Shown: in pieces, positions 1 through 8,528 of the stretch
Position numbering within the stretch: position 1 is the stretch's first letter
How the letters are laid out: every line of letters begins with the position of its first letter
DNA from: RYN-230 sp963837515
Lineage (GTDB): Bacteria > Actinomycetota > Actinomycetes > Streptosporangiales > Streptosporangiaceae
Assembly: GCA_963837515.1 (NCBI GenBank)
Contig: CAWINT010000014.1
Span: 372,001-436,000 of the forward strand
Reading direction: 5' to 3'
DNA: 64,000 bases
Notes under the pieces: generated by a model
What the model was told of the DNA's origin: nothing
Database searches by the model: none
Seen by the model: only the letters and a program-made list of their open reading frames with translations
Made by a program: the position numbers and the translations under genes

Positions 1-57
1 CACCAGCACGGCCAGCGCGCGGCCGGGCCGGGAGACGTTACCGCTTGGGGGAGCCAC
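1..57 (-). CDS. secD: SecD, N-terminal end only (partial)
   Basis: Reading the minus strand from a GTG at 55-57 gives 19 open codons running off the window edge: a short polar start, then a basic patch (RPGR) and the beginning of a hydrophobic stretch (ALAVLV). That is how SecD, the large membrane subunit of the SecDF translocase accessory complex, usually begins. The yajC-secD order is standard in actinobacteria, which is the main support. Only 19 residues are visible, so the call is by position and N-terminal character. Confidence 0.6.
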   Translation of the reverse strand, partial: MAPPSGNVSRPGRALAVLV

Positions 58-117
58 TTGTGCCCTGTCCTTCGCTTCTGGAGTCCCCCGCCCCGGCGTC
101 CGGCGCGGGGCCGTCGG

Positions 118-597
118 TCAGTCTGCCGGGTGCTCGCCGGCCGCGGTGTGGTCCGCCGCCGTGCCGGGCGCCGCGTCGGGGGCGGAGCCGTTCTGGCCGC
201 TGCCGGGCGCGGAGCCGTTCTGGCTGGGGGTCACCGGCCCGGCGGCGGCGGCCTCAGCGGGGGCCGGCTCCGGCACCGCGGTCTCGGTGCCATCCTCATC
301 CGGGAGCACATCCATGACGGCGCGGCGCAGGAAGCGCATCTGCACTCCGGGGGCGGGCTCAAGGAGCACATCCTGATCGTCCGCCTCGATCACCGTGGCG
401 TACATGCCCGCCGTGGTGCGGACCCGCTGACCGGGGCGCACCTGGCTCTGCATCTGCTGGGCCTGGCGCTGCCGGTTGCGCTGCGGCCGGATCATTACGA
501 AGTAGAGCAGGCCGAACAGCACCACGATGATGATCAGGAAGGTGTAACTCCCCCCTGAACTCTTGCTGGCTGCTGCGAGATACATGCTGTTCCCCAT
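118..597 (-). CDS. yajC: YajC, preprotein translocase subunit
   Basis: A 159-residue protein with one membrane segment (about residues 18-38), followed by the basic MIRPQRNRQRQ stretch and the conserved GQRVRTTAGMYATVIE block of YajC. YajC binds SecDF and sits at the Sec translocon. The last 55 residues are a low-complexity Ala/Pro/Glu tail longer than in enterobacterial YajC (about 110 residues), common in actinobacteria. It lies 60 bp upstream of secD and downstream of ruvB on the same strand. The start at 597 gives MGNSM; the second Met four residues later is an equally possible start. Confidence 0.93.
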   Translation of the reverse strand: MGNSMYLAAASKSSGGSYTFLIIIVVLFGLLYFVMIRPQRNRQRQAQQMQSQVRPGQRVRTTAGMYATVIEADDQDVLLEPAPGVQMRFLRRAVMDVLPDEDGTETAVPEPAPAEAAAAGPVTPSQNGSAPGSGQNGSAPDAAPGTAADHTAAGEHPAD

Positions 598-815
598 CGC
601 GGGGGCATCCTTCCAGTTGATGTGCTCCGCCGGGCCGCGCGCCGGGCCGTTATCCGGCGCGGCCGGAATGTCTCAGGCCGCCGGGCGGTCGTGGACCAAC
701 TGCCGAAGTGTAGCGGCGCGCACGCGGCGCACCAACAGGCTACGGGGTCCGGCGACTGATCGTGACATGTCCGCGACCATCATCCCGCGCCCATCCCGCG
801 CCTGGCCAGCCCGGG

Positions 816-1955
816 TCAGTCGAACAGCGTCCCCGGGGCGGCCAGGCCGGGCGCCTCGGGCGGAGTCAGGCCCAGATGTGACCAGGCCGCCGGGGTGGCC
901 ACCCGGCCGCGCGGGGTACGGGCCATCAGCCCGCCACGGACCAGGAACGGCTCGGCTACCACCTCCACCGTCTCGGCTTCCTCGCCGACCGCCACGGCCA
1001 GCGTGGACAGCCCCACCGGGCCACCGCCGAACCGGGTGACCAGGGCCCCGAGCACGGCCCGGTCCAGCCGGTCCAGCCCTTCCTCGTCCACCTCGTACAG
1101 CTCCAGGGCGGCGCGGGCCAGGTCCCGGGTGACCACCCCGTCGGCGCGCACCTCGGCGTAGTCGCGGACCCGGCGGAGCAACCGGTTGGCGATCCGCGGC
1201 GTGCCGCGGGACCGCCGGGCGATCTCCTCGGCCCCATCCTCGCGCAGCGTCACACCGAGCAGGTCCGCCGACCGGCGCACGATGACCTCCAGCTCGGCCG
1301 CCGCGTAGAAGTCCAGGTGCGCGGTGAAGCCGAACCGGTCGCGCAGCGGGGCGGGCAGCAGCCCGGCCCGGGTCGTCGCGCCGACCAGGGTGAACGGGGC
1401 GATGTCGAGCGGGATCGCGGTCGCCCCGGGCCCCTTGCCGACGACCACGTCGACCCGGAAGTCCTCCATCGCGAGGTACAGCATCTCCTCGGCCGGGCGG
1501 GCCAGGCGGTGAATTTCATCGATGAATACGACGTCGCCCTCGCCCAGCGTGGACAGGATGGCGGCTAGATCACCGGACCGCTCGATGGCCGGGCCGCTGG
1601 TGATCCGCAGCTGGGCGCCCAGCTCGGCCGCGATGATCAAGGCGAAGGTGGTCTTGCCCAGCCCGGGCGGGCCGGCCAGCAGCACGTGGTCGGGGGCCCG
1701 GCCACGGCCCAGCGCGCCCTGCAGCACGAGGGACAGCTGTTCCTTCACCCGGGACTGGCCGATCACCTCGGCCAGCCGCTTGGGCCGCAGCGCCCCCTCG
1801 ATAGCCCGCTCGTCCGCGTCGGCCAGCGCCGACACGAGCCGCTCCTGTTCGGCGGCCGAGAGCTCCGGCGCCTCCCGGCTGGTGTCGGCCCGGGGGGGCG
1901 ACCCCCCGGAACCCCCCGCCATCGCTCGGCCGTCACCTGGCGCGGGCGCGCTCAT
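816..1955 (-). CDS. ruvB: RuvB, Holliday junction branch migration ATPase
   Basis: A 379-residue AAA+ motor that drives branch migration with RuvA. After a variable 55-residue N-terminus come the LRPKRLAEVIGQ block, Walker A GPPGLGKTT (about residues 95-103), Walker B VVFIDEIHR (about 142-150), sensor 1 (LVGATTRAG), and a C-terminal winged-helix domain with TPRGRVAT. The start codon overlaps the ruvA stop by 4 bases (ATGA), so translation is probably coupled. The N-terminal extension is longer than the usual 330-350-residue protein, which leaves the exact start slightly open, but the ATGA overlap favours 1955. Confidence 0.97.
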   Translation of the reverse strand: MSAPAPGDGRAMAGGSGGSPPRADTSREAPELSAAEQERLVSALADADERAIEGALRPKRLAEVIGQSRVKEQLSLVLQGALGRGRAPDHVLLAGPPGLGKTTFALIIAAELGAQLRITSGPAIERSGDLAAILSTLGEGDVVFIDEIHRLARPAEEMLYLAMEDFRVDVVVGKGPGATAIPLDIAPFTLVGATTRAGLLPAPLRDRFGFTAHLDFYAAAELEVIVRRSADLLGVTLREDGAEEIARRSRGTPRIANRLLRRVRDYAEVRADGVVTRDLARAALELYEVDEEGLDRLDRAVLGALVTRFGGGPVGLSTLAVAVGEEAETVEVVAEPFLVRGGLMARTPRGRVATPAAWSHLGLTPPEAPGLAAPGTLFD

Positions 1956-2605
1956 GCCCGGCTCAGCTTCCGCAGGGCGGCGCGCAGCGCCACGGCCACG
2001 TCCAAGTCGGCCGCCGCCGGGCCCGCGCCGTTCCCGCCGGCCACGGCCAGATCCGCCGCAACGGCCGCGATGGCCTGGTCGGCCTCGCGCACCTGCCAGC
2101 CCAGGTTGACCAGGCCGGCCCGGACCTGATCACGCCAGGGCACGGCCCGGGGGCCGACCGCGGCGCCAGGAGGTGCGGCGGCGCTGTCCGGGCCGGCCGC
2201 GGCCGGCGAGCCCAGCCGCCCGGCCAATTCCAGTACGATCCGCTGCGCGCCCTTGCGCCCGATGCCGGGCACCCGGGTCAGCGCGGCCACGTCCTCGGCC
2301 GCGATGGCCTGACGCAGCCCGTCCGGGCTGAACGAGGCGAGCAGGGCCAGGGCCAGCCGGGGCCCCACCCCGCTGGCCGTCTGCACCAGTTCGAACACAT
2401 CACGTTCGTCGTCGGTGGTGAAGCCGTAGAGGGTCAGCGCGTCCTCGCGGACCACCAGCGAGGTGGCCACCCGGGCGCGCTGCCCGGTGCGCAGCGTGGC
2501 CAGCGTGCCCGGGGTGCACTGCACCAGCAGCCCGACCCCGCCGACCTCGATGACCGCGCCTTCCGGGGCGATCCCGCAGACCGTGCCGTCCAGGTGAGAG
2601 ATCAT
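1952..2605 (-). CDS. ruvA: RuvA, Holliday junction DNA-binding subunit
   Basis: A 217-residue protein. It opens with MISHLDGTV, the OB-fold domain I of RuvA, then helix-hairpin-helix motifs (ASGVGPRLALALL and VPGIGRKGAQRIVLEL, residues about 75-130), a Pro/Ala linker and the C-terminal domain III that contacts RuvB. The minus-strand frame is open much further upstream, but the ATG at 2603-2605 is chosen because it is the family start and overlaps the ruvC stop as ATGA. It targets RuvB to four-way junctions and works with RuvC. Confidence 0.96.
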   Translation of the reverse strand: MISHLDGTVCGIAPEGAVIEVGGVGLLVQCTPGTLATLRTGQRARVATSLVVREDALTLYGFTTDDERDVFELVQTASGVGPRLALALLASFSPDGLRQAIAAEDVAALTRVPGIGRKGAQRIVLELAGRLGSPAAAGPDSAAAPPGAAVGPRAVPWRDQVRAGLVNLGWQVREADQAIAAVAADLAVAGGNGAGPAAADLDVAVALRAALRKLSRA

Positions 2606-3204
2606 CGGGGCTCCCTGGTGAGGCTGGCCGGCCCGGGCGGGGCCAGCCGGCGGGCGACCGGCCGGACGGCCGGGCGGGCGGCCGCGGTCCGGCCCTGGGC
2701 GGCCTGCGCCGCGGCGGCCAGCCGGGACTGGGTGCCGCCGCGCCACAGCTGGCAGATGGCCAGGGCCAGGGCGTCGGCGGTGTCCGCGGGCCGCGGCGGG
2801 TCCGCCAGCCGCAGCAGCCGCATCACCATCGTGGTCACCTGGGCCTTGTCGGCCCGGCCGCTGCCGGTCACCGCCGCTTTCACCTCGCTCGGGGTGTGCA
2901 AGGCCACCGGCAGCCGGTGCCGCGCCGCGCACAGCACCGCCACCGCGCCCGCCTGCGCGGTGCCCATCACCGTCCGGACGTTGTGCTGGCTGAACACCCG
3001 CTCCACCGCGACCGCGTCCGGGCGGTAGCGGTCCAGCCAGGACTCGATCTCGGCCTCCAGGATGAGCAGCCGCGTGGCGATGTCATCGCCGGCCGGGGTG
3101 CGGGCCACCCCGGCGGCGACCAGCCCGGGCGGCCGGCCGGGCACGCCGTCCACCACACCGAGCCCGCACCGGGTCAGCCCGGGGTCCACGCCGAGCACCC
3201 GCAT
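2602..3204 (-). CDS. ruvC: RuvC, Holliday junction resolvase
   Basis: A 200-residue RNase H-fold endonuclease that cuts four-way junctions. The four acidic catalytic residues are visible: D7 in MRVLGVDPGL, E68 in VAVERVF, and D141 and D144 in DTADALALA. The conserved SQHNVRTVMGTAQA segment follows E68. About 45 C-terminal residues are a basic Ala/Arg/Pro tail. It is first in the ruvC-ruvA-ruvB set; each downstream gene overlaps its neighbour by 4 bases. The 220 bp upstream hold no gene and presumably the promoter. Confidence 0.97.
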   Translation of the reverse strand: MRVLGVDPGLTRCGLGVVDGVPGRPPGLVAAGVARTPAGDDIATRLLILEAEIESWLDRYRPDAVAVERVFSQHNVRTVMGTAQAGAVAVLCAARHRLPVALHTPSEVKAAVTGSGRADKAQVTTMVMRLLRLADPPRPADTADALALAICQLWRGGTQSRLAAAAQAAQGRTAAARPAVRPVARRLAPPGPASLTREPR

Positions 3205-3346
3205 CTACGGCTCCATCCTCTGCCGGCCAGGGGGCCCCGGAACCCCTGCCCATCCGCGGGCGGATAACGCTGCTGCCCTGCGGACCGGGCCTGCGAACAC
3301 CTGTTCGGTCGGGACCGACACTACCGGCGATGCGCCGGGTCCGCGG

Positions 3347-3388
3347 CCAGGACGGCCGGCGTGTTGCCCAGGACGGCCGGCGTGTCGC
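3347..3388. repeat. Two-copy 21-bp tandem repeat upstream of ruvC
   Basis: Two adjacent 21-bp copies (3347-3367 and 3368-3388) differ at one position (T/C near the 3' end). They lie in the gap between the Eis-like gene and ruvC. The core CAGGACGGCCGGC recurs, on the other strand, in the tandem array at 29941-30011. No coding role is apparent. Confidence 0.75.
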
Positions 3389-3424
3389 CCGGGGCGGTAC
3401 GGCTCGGCCCGCCGGGCGGTGCGC

Positions 3425-4645
3425 TCAGAAGGTGTCGAGCAGGAAGGGCGCGGCCGCGAAGACCGCGTCCAGGCCCGCGTCGGTGGCCGGGTCCCCGCCG
3501 GCGACCAGCCCGGTCCGGCGCAGCGTGGCCAGGGGCATCCCGGCGTAGAGAGCAGCCAGCCCGCGGGATCCGGCCCGCAGCGGCCGCCCGGCTGCTCCCC
3601 GGGCCGGGCCGGCCGGGGCGGCCGGGGCGCGGCTGAGCACGCCCTTGCCGCCGCTCACCTCCAGGGTCCACGGCCCGGCGTTGTCCGGGCAGCCCGGGTC
3701 GGCCAGGTCCAGCGCCGCGGTGATCTCCGCGGCGGCCGGATAGCCGCGCTCGGCGATCGCGGCGGGCGCGTCCACCAGGCGCAGCATCCAGGGTTCCCGG
3801 CGGGCCCGCTCCACGTCCGGTTCCCGGGTCAGCCAGTGCACCGGGTCGTGCGGTGCCAGCCGGGCCCGCACGGTGCGGGCGATGGAGGAATGCGAGGCTA
3901 CGATGCCCCAGATGGCCCGCGTGGTGGCGGCCGAGGCGGCCACTGCCCGCTCCACCTGGATCTCGTCGTTCCCGTGCCCCCAGCGGTAGGCGAGGAACCC
4001 GTCCGGCGCGAGGTAGGCGAACCGGTCGGCAGCGGCGAGCCACTGCCGGGTGCTCTCCTCGTCCCGGACGTTCGGGCCGCTGTCCCGTAGCGCCTGGTGC
4101 ACGCCGGACACCACCGCGATCACCGCCGCGGCGTCGGCCGGCCCGCACCGGCGCAGCGGCGGCCCGGCCGGGTCACCGGCGTCCGCACCGGCCGCCGGGT
4201 CCGGCTCGGCCAGGACGCGCAGCGACCGCGCGGGAATGGTCAGCGTCTCGCAGCTGCCGGCTATCTCCCAGCCCAGCGAGCGGTACAGCGGCGAGGTCGC
4301 CGGGTAGAGCACCGAGACCGGGTAGCCGCGGGCGGCGATCTGGCTGAGCAGCGCGCCCACCAGCGCCCGGCCGGTACCACGGCCCCGTTCCTCGGGCGCG
4401 ACGGTGACGCTGGCCACCCCGGCCATCCGCAGCCAGCGCCCGGCCCAGCATTGGCTCATGTCGTGATAGCGGGCGGCCGCGACCATCTGCTCGCCGTCGA
4501 AGGTGGCGAGGTAACGGTGATCGGCGATGACGGTGGCCGCGGACGCTTCCCACTGGGCGCGGTCCGGCACCGGGCCGAACGCGCGGACGCTCAGGTCCAG
4601 CAGCGCGGCGACGTCGTCGGCAGCATCCAGCTCACGGACGATCAC
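3425..4645 (-). CDS. Eis-like GNAT N-acetyltransferase
   Basis: A 406-residue protein with the layout of the Eis family: an N-terminal GNAT domain with the acetyl-CoA loop VTVAPEERGRGTGRAL (about residues 80-95), a second GNAT-like domain, and a C-terminal sterol-carrier-like domain. Y121 in SPLYRSLGWE sits where Eis has its catalytic tyrosine, and the chain ends in Phe, whose carboxylate takes part in catalysis in Eis. Eis proteins acetylate amines on aminoglycosides and peptides; the substrate here is unknown. It lies between yebC and ruvC, 28 bp after... the yebC stop side at 4674, in the same direction, so it may be co-transcribed with the pdx/yebC block. Confidence 0.88.
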   Translation of the reverse strand: MIVRELDAADDVAALLDLSVRAFGPVPDRAQWEASAATVIADHRYLATFDGEQMVAAARYHDMSQCWAGRWLRMAGVASVTVAPEERGRGTGRALVGALLSQIAARGYPVSVLYPATSPLYRSLGWEIAGSCETLTIPARSLRVLAEPDPAAGADAGDPAGPPLRRCGPADAAAVIAVVSGVHQALRDSGPNVRDEESTRQWLAAADRFAYLAPDGFLAYRWGHGNDEIQVERAVAASAATTRAIWGIVASHSSIARTVRARLAPHDPVHWLTREPDVERARREPWMLRLVDAPAAIAERGYPAAAEITAALDLADPGCPDNAGPWTLEVSGGKGVLSRAPAAPAGPARGAAGRPLRAGSRGLAALYAGMPLATLRRTGLVAGGDPATDAGLDAVFAAAPFLLDTF

Positions 4646-4673
4646 CTGACGGGCGCTCCGCGTGAGGCGGGCA

Positions 4674-5426
4674 TCAGCCCAGCTTCTCCATTACGTCGTC
4701 AGGCACCGAGTAGTTGGCGTACACGTCCTGCACGTCGTCGGAGTCCTCCAGCGCCTCGATCAGCCGGAACACCCGCTTCGCCTGCTCCTCGTCGAGTTCC
4801 ACCTCGACCGTGGGCAGGAACGCCGCCTCGGCCGACTCGTACTCGATCCCGGCCTCCTGCAACGCCGTGCGCACCGCGACCAGGTCGTGTGGCTCGCAGG
4901 TCACCTCGAACGACTCACCGAGGTCGTTGGCCTCCTCGGCGCCCGCGTCGAGCACGGCCATGAGGATGTCGTCCTCGGTCACACCGGCGGCCTTGGGCAC
5001 GATCACCACGCCCTTGCGGTGGAACAGGTAGGACACCGAGCCCGGGTCGGCCATCGAGCCGCCGTTCCGGGTCAGCGCGGTCCGCACGTCAGCCGCGGCC
5101 CGGTTCCGGTTGTCGGTCAGGCACTCCACCAGCACGGCGACCCCACCGGGGGCGTACCCCTCGTAGCTGATCGTCTCGTAGGCGGCGCCACCGGCTTCCA
5201 GCCCGGCGCCACGCCGGATGGCGCGGTCGATGTTGTCGTTCGGCACCGAATTCCGCTTGGCCTTCTGCACCGCGTCGAACAGGGTGGGGTTGCCGGCCGG
5301 ATCGGCTCCGCCGGTCCGGGCCGCCACCTCCACATTCTTGATCAGCTTGGCGAAGAGCTTGCCCCGCCGGGCGTCGATGACCGCCTTCTTGTGCTTGGTC
5401 GTGGCCCACTTGGAGTGGCCGCTCAT
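4674..5426 (-). CDS. yebC: YebC/PmpR family protein (TACO1-like)
   Basis: A 250-residue protein starting MSGHSKWATTKHKKAVIDAR, the signature N-terminus of the YebC/TACO1 family, with the family's SVPNDNIDRAIRRG and YEGYAPGGVAVLVE blocks and an acidic C-terminal half. Members act as transcription regulators or help ribosomes through difficult peptide stretches; the sequence does not decide which. Its ATG overlaps the pdxT stop as ATGA. YebC just upstream of the ruv genes is the classic arrangement; here the Eis-like gene intervenes. Confidence 0.96.
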   Translation of the reverse strand: MSGHSKWATTKHKKAVIDARRGKLFAKLIKNVEVAARTGGADPAGNPTLFDAVQKAKRNSVPNDNIDRAIRRGAGLEAGGAAYETISYEGYAPGGVAVLVECLTDNRNRAAADVRTALTRNGGSMADPGSVSYLFHRKGVVIVPKAAGVTEDDILMAVLDAGAEEANDLGESFEVTCEPHDLVAVRTALQEAGIEYESAEAAFLPTVEVELDEEQAKRVFRLIEALEDSDDVQDVYANYSVPDDVMEKLG

Positions 5427-6043
5427 ATCCGATCCCTCACCATGTCTACGAAAAGCTTGTGCACCCGCGGGTCACCGGTCAGCTCGGGGTGGAAGGCAGT
5501 GGCCAGCGCGAGACCCTGGCGAACCGCGACGATCCTACCCGTGGCGGGGTCGGTGCCGAGAATTTCCACGTCCCGGCCGGTCTCCTCGACCCACGGGGCC
5601 CGGATGAACACCGCGCGCAGCGGGCCGCCGGGCACCCCGGCCAGCGGGATGTCGGCTTCGAACGAGTCCACCTGCCGGCCGAACGCGTTGCGCCGCACGG
5701 TCATGTCGATCCCGCCGAACGTCTGCTGGCCGCCGATGCCGTCCAGCATCCGGTCGGCCAGCATGATCATGCCCGCGCAGGACCCGAACACCGGCATGCC
5801 CGCGGCGATCCGCTTGCGCAGCGGGTCCATCAGCTCAAAGGTCACCGCGAGCTTCCAGATGGTGGTGGACTCCCCGCCGGGGATGATCAGCCCGTCCACC
5901 CCGTCCAGCTCGCCGGGCCGGCGGACCTGGACCGGCCGGGCGCCCGCGGCGCGGACCGCCCGGAAGTGCTCGGCCACGTCCCCCTGCAGGGCGAGCACGC
6001 CGACGGCGGGTGTCCCCGTGGCGGCGGGCATGTCCTCGGGCAT
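5423..6043 (-). CDS. pdxT: PdxT, glutaminase subunit of pyridoxal 5'-phosphate synthase
   Basis: A 206-residue class I glutamine amidotransferase that hydrolyses glutamine and passes ammonia to PdxS for vitamin B6 synthesis. The triad is complete: C89 in FGSCAGMI, and H185 and E187 in ATAFHPELT. The family blocks GVLALQGDVAEH and IIPGGEST are present. An AAGGA-type ribosome site lies 9 bases before the ATG at 6041-6043. It is followed by yebC with a 4-base overlap and preceded by the Clp-N gene, with pdxS beyond. Confidence 0.96.
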   Translation of the reverse strand: MPEDMPAATGTPAVGVLALQGDVAEHFRAVRAAGARPVQVRRPGELDGVDGLIIPGGESTTIWKLAVTFELMDPLRKRIAAGMPVFGSCAGMIMLADRMLDGIGGQQTFGGIDMTVRRNAFGRQVDSFEADIPLAGVPGGPLRAVFIRAPWVEETGRDVEILGTDPATGRIVAVRQGLALATAFHPELTGDPRVHKLFVDMVRDRI

Positions 6044-6138
6044 GGCTGGTCATCCTTATCTGGGCGGGGGTGGGTGGGCCGGGGCGGACCGGTCCTGCTA
6101 CAACGCCCGGGACCGGCCTGGATCTTCCCCGGGCCGGC

Positions 6139-6759
6139 TCAGCCCGCGGCCGGCTCGCCCGGGCCGGCCGCCTCCCCGGGCCCTGAGCCGATACCCAGGT
6201 GCCGTTCGATGCCGGCCAGCCGGGCGTCGATCGCGGCCAGCCGGGCCAGGATCTCCTCCTCCTGCTGCGCCAGGCTGCCTGCCATCCGTGCTCCCGGGCC
6301 GCGGGACGGCGCCGTCTCGCCAGCGCCGCTGTGGAGCAGCTCGATCACCTTCTCACGCACCTGCTCGCCGCCCGCGCCGAGGTCGGTGAGCACGTGGCTG
6401 GCGACCCCCTCGCCTTCGCGGATCAGGCCGAGCAGGATGTGCTCCGTGCCGATGTACTCGTGGCCGAGGGCCATCGCCTCGCGCAGCGACAGCTCCAGCA
6501 CCTTCTTGGCCCGTGGGGTGAACGGGATGTGCCCGGACGGCGCGTCGGTGCCCCGGCTCACGATGGCCGCCACCCGCAGCCGGGCGTCTTCCAGGGTCAC
6601 CCCGCGGGCCTGCAGCGCCTGCCCGGCCACGCCCTGCTTTTCACGCAGCAGCCCGAGCAGGATGTGCTCGGTGCCGATGTAGTTGTGGTTGAGCTCCCGG
6701 GCTTCCTCCTGGGCCAGCACCACAACCCGCCGCGCCCGGTCTGTGAACCGCTCGAACAT
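6139..6759 (-). CDS. Stand-alone Clp N-domain protein (no ATPase)
   Basis: A 206-residue protein consisting of the double Clp-N repeat of ClpC: repeat 1 at MFERFTDRARRVVVLAQEEA with YIGTEHILLGLLRE, and repeat 2 with FTPRAKKVLELSLREA and YIGTEHILLGLIREG (residues about 80-130). A C-terminal helix with heptad-like spacing (QEEEILARLAAIDARLAGIE) follows. No Walker motifs are present, so it cannot unfold proteins itself; it may bind substrates, arginine-phosphate-type marks or ClpC adaptors. It is placed between pdxS and pdxT, 66 bp after pdxS, in the same direction. Confidence 0.9.
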   Translation of the reverse strand: MFERFTDRARRVVVLAQEEARELNHNYIGTEHILLGLLREKQGVAGQALQARGVTLEDARLRVAAIVSRGTDAPSGHIPFTPRAKKVLELSLREAMALGHEYIGTEHILLGLIREGEGVASHVLTDLGAGGEQVREKVIELLHSGAGETAPSRGPGARMAGSLAQQEEEILARLAAIDARLAGIERHLGIGSGPGEAAGPGEPAAG

Positions 6760-6825
6760 AGCCTCTTCCCTCTTGCCGGGGGCCCGGGGCGCGTCGGGGG
6801 CCGGCGCGGCGGGTCGCTAAGCCAC

Positions 6826-7776
6826 CTACCAGCCGCGGGCCGCGTAGTGCTGGGCCGGCGGCAGGGTGTCCAGGTTGATGCCGACCATGGCCTCGCCGAG
6901 CCCGCGGGAGACCTTGGCCACCACGTCCGGGTCGTCGTAGAAGGTGGTGGCCTTCACGATGGCCGAGGCCCGGGCGGCCGGGTCGCCGGACTTGAAGATC
7001 CCGGACCCGACGAACACGCCCTCCGCGCCGAGCTGCATCATCATCGCCGCGTCGGCCGGGGTGGCGATGCCGCCCGCGGTGAACAGCACCACCGGGAGCT
7101 TGCCGGTCTGGGCCACCTCGGCCACCAGCTCATAGGGCGCCTGCAGGTCCTTGGCCGCGGCGAACAGCTCCTCGTCGCGCAGCGTGGTCAGGCGGCGGAT
7201 GCCGGTGGAGATCTGGCGCATGTGCCGCGTCGCCTCCACCACGTTGCCGGTGCCGGCCTCACCCTTGGACCGGATCATCGCGGCGCCCTCGGCGAGCCGC
7301 CGAAGCGCCTCGGCCAGGCTGGTGGCGCCGCACACGAACGGCACGGTGAACGCCCACTTGTCCACGTGATGCGCCTCGTCGGCCGGGGTGAGCACCTCGG
7401 ACTCGTCGATGTAGTCCACCCCGATCGCCTGCAGCACCTGGGCCTCGGCGAAGTGCCCGATCCGGCACTTGGCCATGACCGGGATGGAGACCGCCTGGAT
7501 GATCCCGTCGATCATGTCCGGGTCGCTCATCCGGGCCACCCCGCCTTCGGCGCGGATGTCGGCCGGCACCCGCTCCAGGGCCATCACCGCGACCGCCCCG
7601 GCGTCCTCGGCGATCTTGGCCTGCTCCGGGGTCACCACGTCCATGATCACGCCACCCTTGAGCATGTCGGCCATCCCGCGCTTGACCCGCGCGGTGCCGG
7701 TCTGCGGGGCGGCGGCCTGAACCGCGGCGGGGCCGGTCGAGCTGGGCGTGGCACTGCTTGACACTGCGAACCTCAT
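6826..7776 (-). CDS. pdxS: PdxS, pyridoxal 5'-phosphate synthase lyase subunit
   Basis: A 316-residue (beta/alpha)8-barrel enzyme that makes pyridoxal 5'-phosphate from ribose 5-phosphate, glyceraldehyde 3-phosphate and ammonia from PdxT. Seen: KRGMADMLKGGVIMDVV, the substrate-binding lysine in VPADIRAEGG/PVMAKCRIGH, and the second lysine in AMIRSKGEAGTGNVVEA. Compared with the usual 290-300 residues it has about 30 extra N-terminal residues rich in Ser/Ala, so an internal start is possible. It heads the pdxS - Clp-N - pdxT - yebC run. Confidence 0.97.
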   Translation of the reverse strand: MRFAVSSSATPSSTGPAAVQAAAPQTGTARVKRGMADMLKGGVIMDVVTPEQAKIAEDAGAVAVMALERVPADIRAEGGVARMSDPDMIDGIIQAVSIPVMAKCRIGHFAEAQVLQAIGVDYIDESEVLTPADEAHHVDKWAFTVPFVCGATSLAEALRRLAEGAAMIRSKGEAGTGNVVEATRHMRQISTGIRRLTTLRDEELFAAAKDLQAPYELVAEVAQTGKLPVVLFTAGGIATPADAAMMMQLGAEGVFVGSGIFKSGDPAARASAIVKATTFYDDPDVVAKVSRGLGEAMVGINLDTLPPAQHYAARGW

Positions 7777-7835
7777 TCGGTCGTGACGGTAGCTCAGTTC
7801 TGTGGTGCGCCTCGCGTTCTATGGTAGGCGCTCGG

Positions 7836-8399
7836 TCAGCTGGTCAGATGGGGCATATCGGAGCCCCGGCCGCCGCCGCCCCCGAGGACCAGCGAATCAT
7901 CCATCTCGAAGAACTCAGGCAGCGCGGCGCCGCCAGCCAGCCCCAGGGCCCGGGCCAGCCAGCGCTGCCGGGCCGCCTGCGTCGCGGCGACGACGTCGTT
8001 GTAGATCTTGCGGGCCAGGAACACCTGGTGAGTGGCGGCCTCCAGCTCGGCCAGCAGCTCCTCGGCGCTCACCCCGCCATCCAGCGAGGCCCGGAAGTCC
8101 GGCTGGCTGAGCACCGCCCGCAGCGCCCGGGTGAGGTCGCTCTCGGCCAGCTCGTTCGGCTCGCCGGCGGCGCGGGCGTCGTGCGCGGCCCCGGCCAGCA
8201 GCAGGCTGGTAGCCGGGTCGAGCAGCCCGCAGGCGGCCAGTTCCAGGGCCACCGAGCTGCGCCGGACCAGGGCGGCGTCCAGGGCCGCCCGGGCCGTCTC
8301 CACCCGGTGGTGCAGCCGGTCCAGCCGCCCGGCCCGCCACGAAACGTAGACGCCGATGAGCACGGCCACGACCGCGATGAGGACGATGTCGATCAGCAT
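7836..8399 (-). CDS. LemA-like membrane-anchored protein
   Basis: A 187-residue protein with one N-terminal membrane helix (residues about 2-20), then LHHRVETARAALDAALVRRS, which resembles the LemA core helix, and near the end ARKIYNDVVAATQAA and LPEFFEMDD, matching the YN..V and EFFE-D features of LemA. LemA proteins are helical, mostly extracellular; their role is unclear. The last 20 residues are a Gly-rich tail. It lies between pimA and pdxS, the place where other actinobacteria also carry small unassigned genes. The family call rests on motifs only. Confidence 0.7.
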   Translation of the reverse strand: MLIDIVLIAVVAVLIGVYVSWRAGRLDRLHHRVETARAALDAALVRRSSVALELAACGLLDPATSLLLAGAAHDARAAGEPNELAESDLTRALRAVLSQPDFRASLDGGVSAEELLAELEAATHQVFLARKIYNDVVAATQAARQRWLARALGLAGGAALPEFFEMDDSLVLGGGGGRGSDMPHLTS

Positions 8400-8413
8400 C
8401 GCGGCCTCCCCCG

Positions 8414-8459
8414 CCGGACGGCGCTCACGGATTTGGCCTGAGCGGTTCGCGCCGTCCGG
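8414..8459 (-). terminator. Inverted repeat between pimA and the LemA-like gene
   Basis: A perfect 11-bp inverted repeat: CCGGACGGCGC at 8414-8424 and its complement at 8449-8459, with a 24-nt loop. It lies in the 128-bp gap after the pimA stop, so a transcription terminator or attenuator is the likely reading, though no U-tract follows. Confidence 0.45.
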
Positions 8460-8528
8460 AAGCAGCCCGCACCGGCCACCCGGGCGGGCCTGACGGGCCG
8501 CCCTCGCTGGGCCGGTACCGAACGGCGC

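Noticed and set aside
4662..7761. Long plus-strand open frames (for example 4662-6389 and 6199-7761)
   Set aside because: They are antisense to yebC, pdxT, the Clp-N gene and pdxS; long antisense frames are expected in DNA with G/C-rich third positions, and their products have no recognisable motifs.
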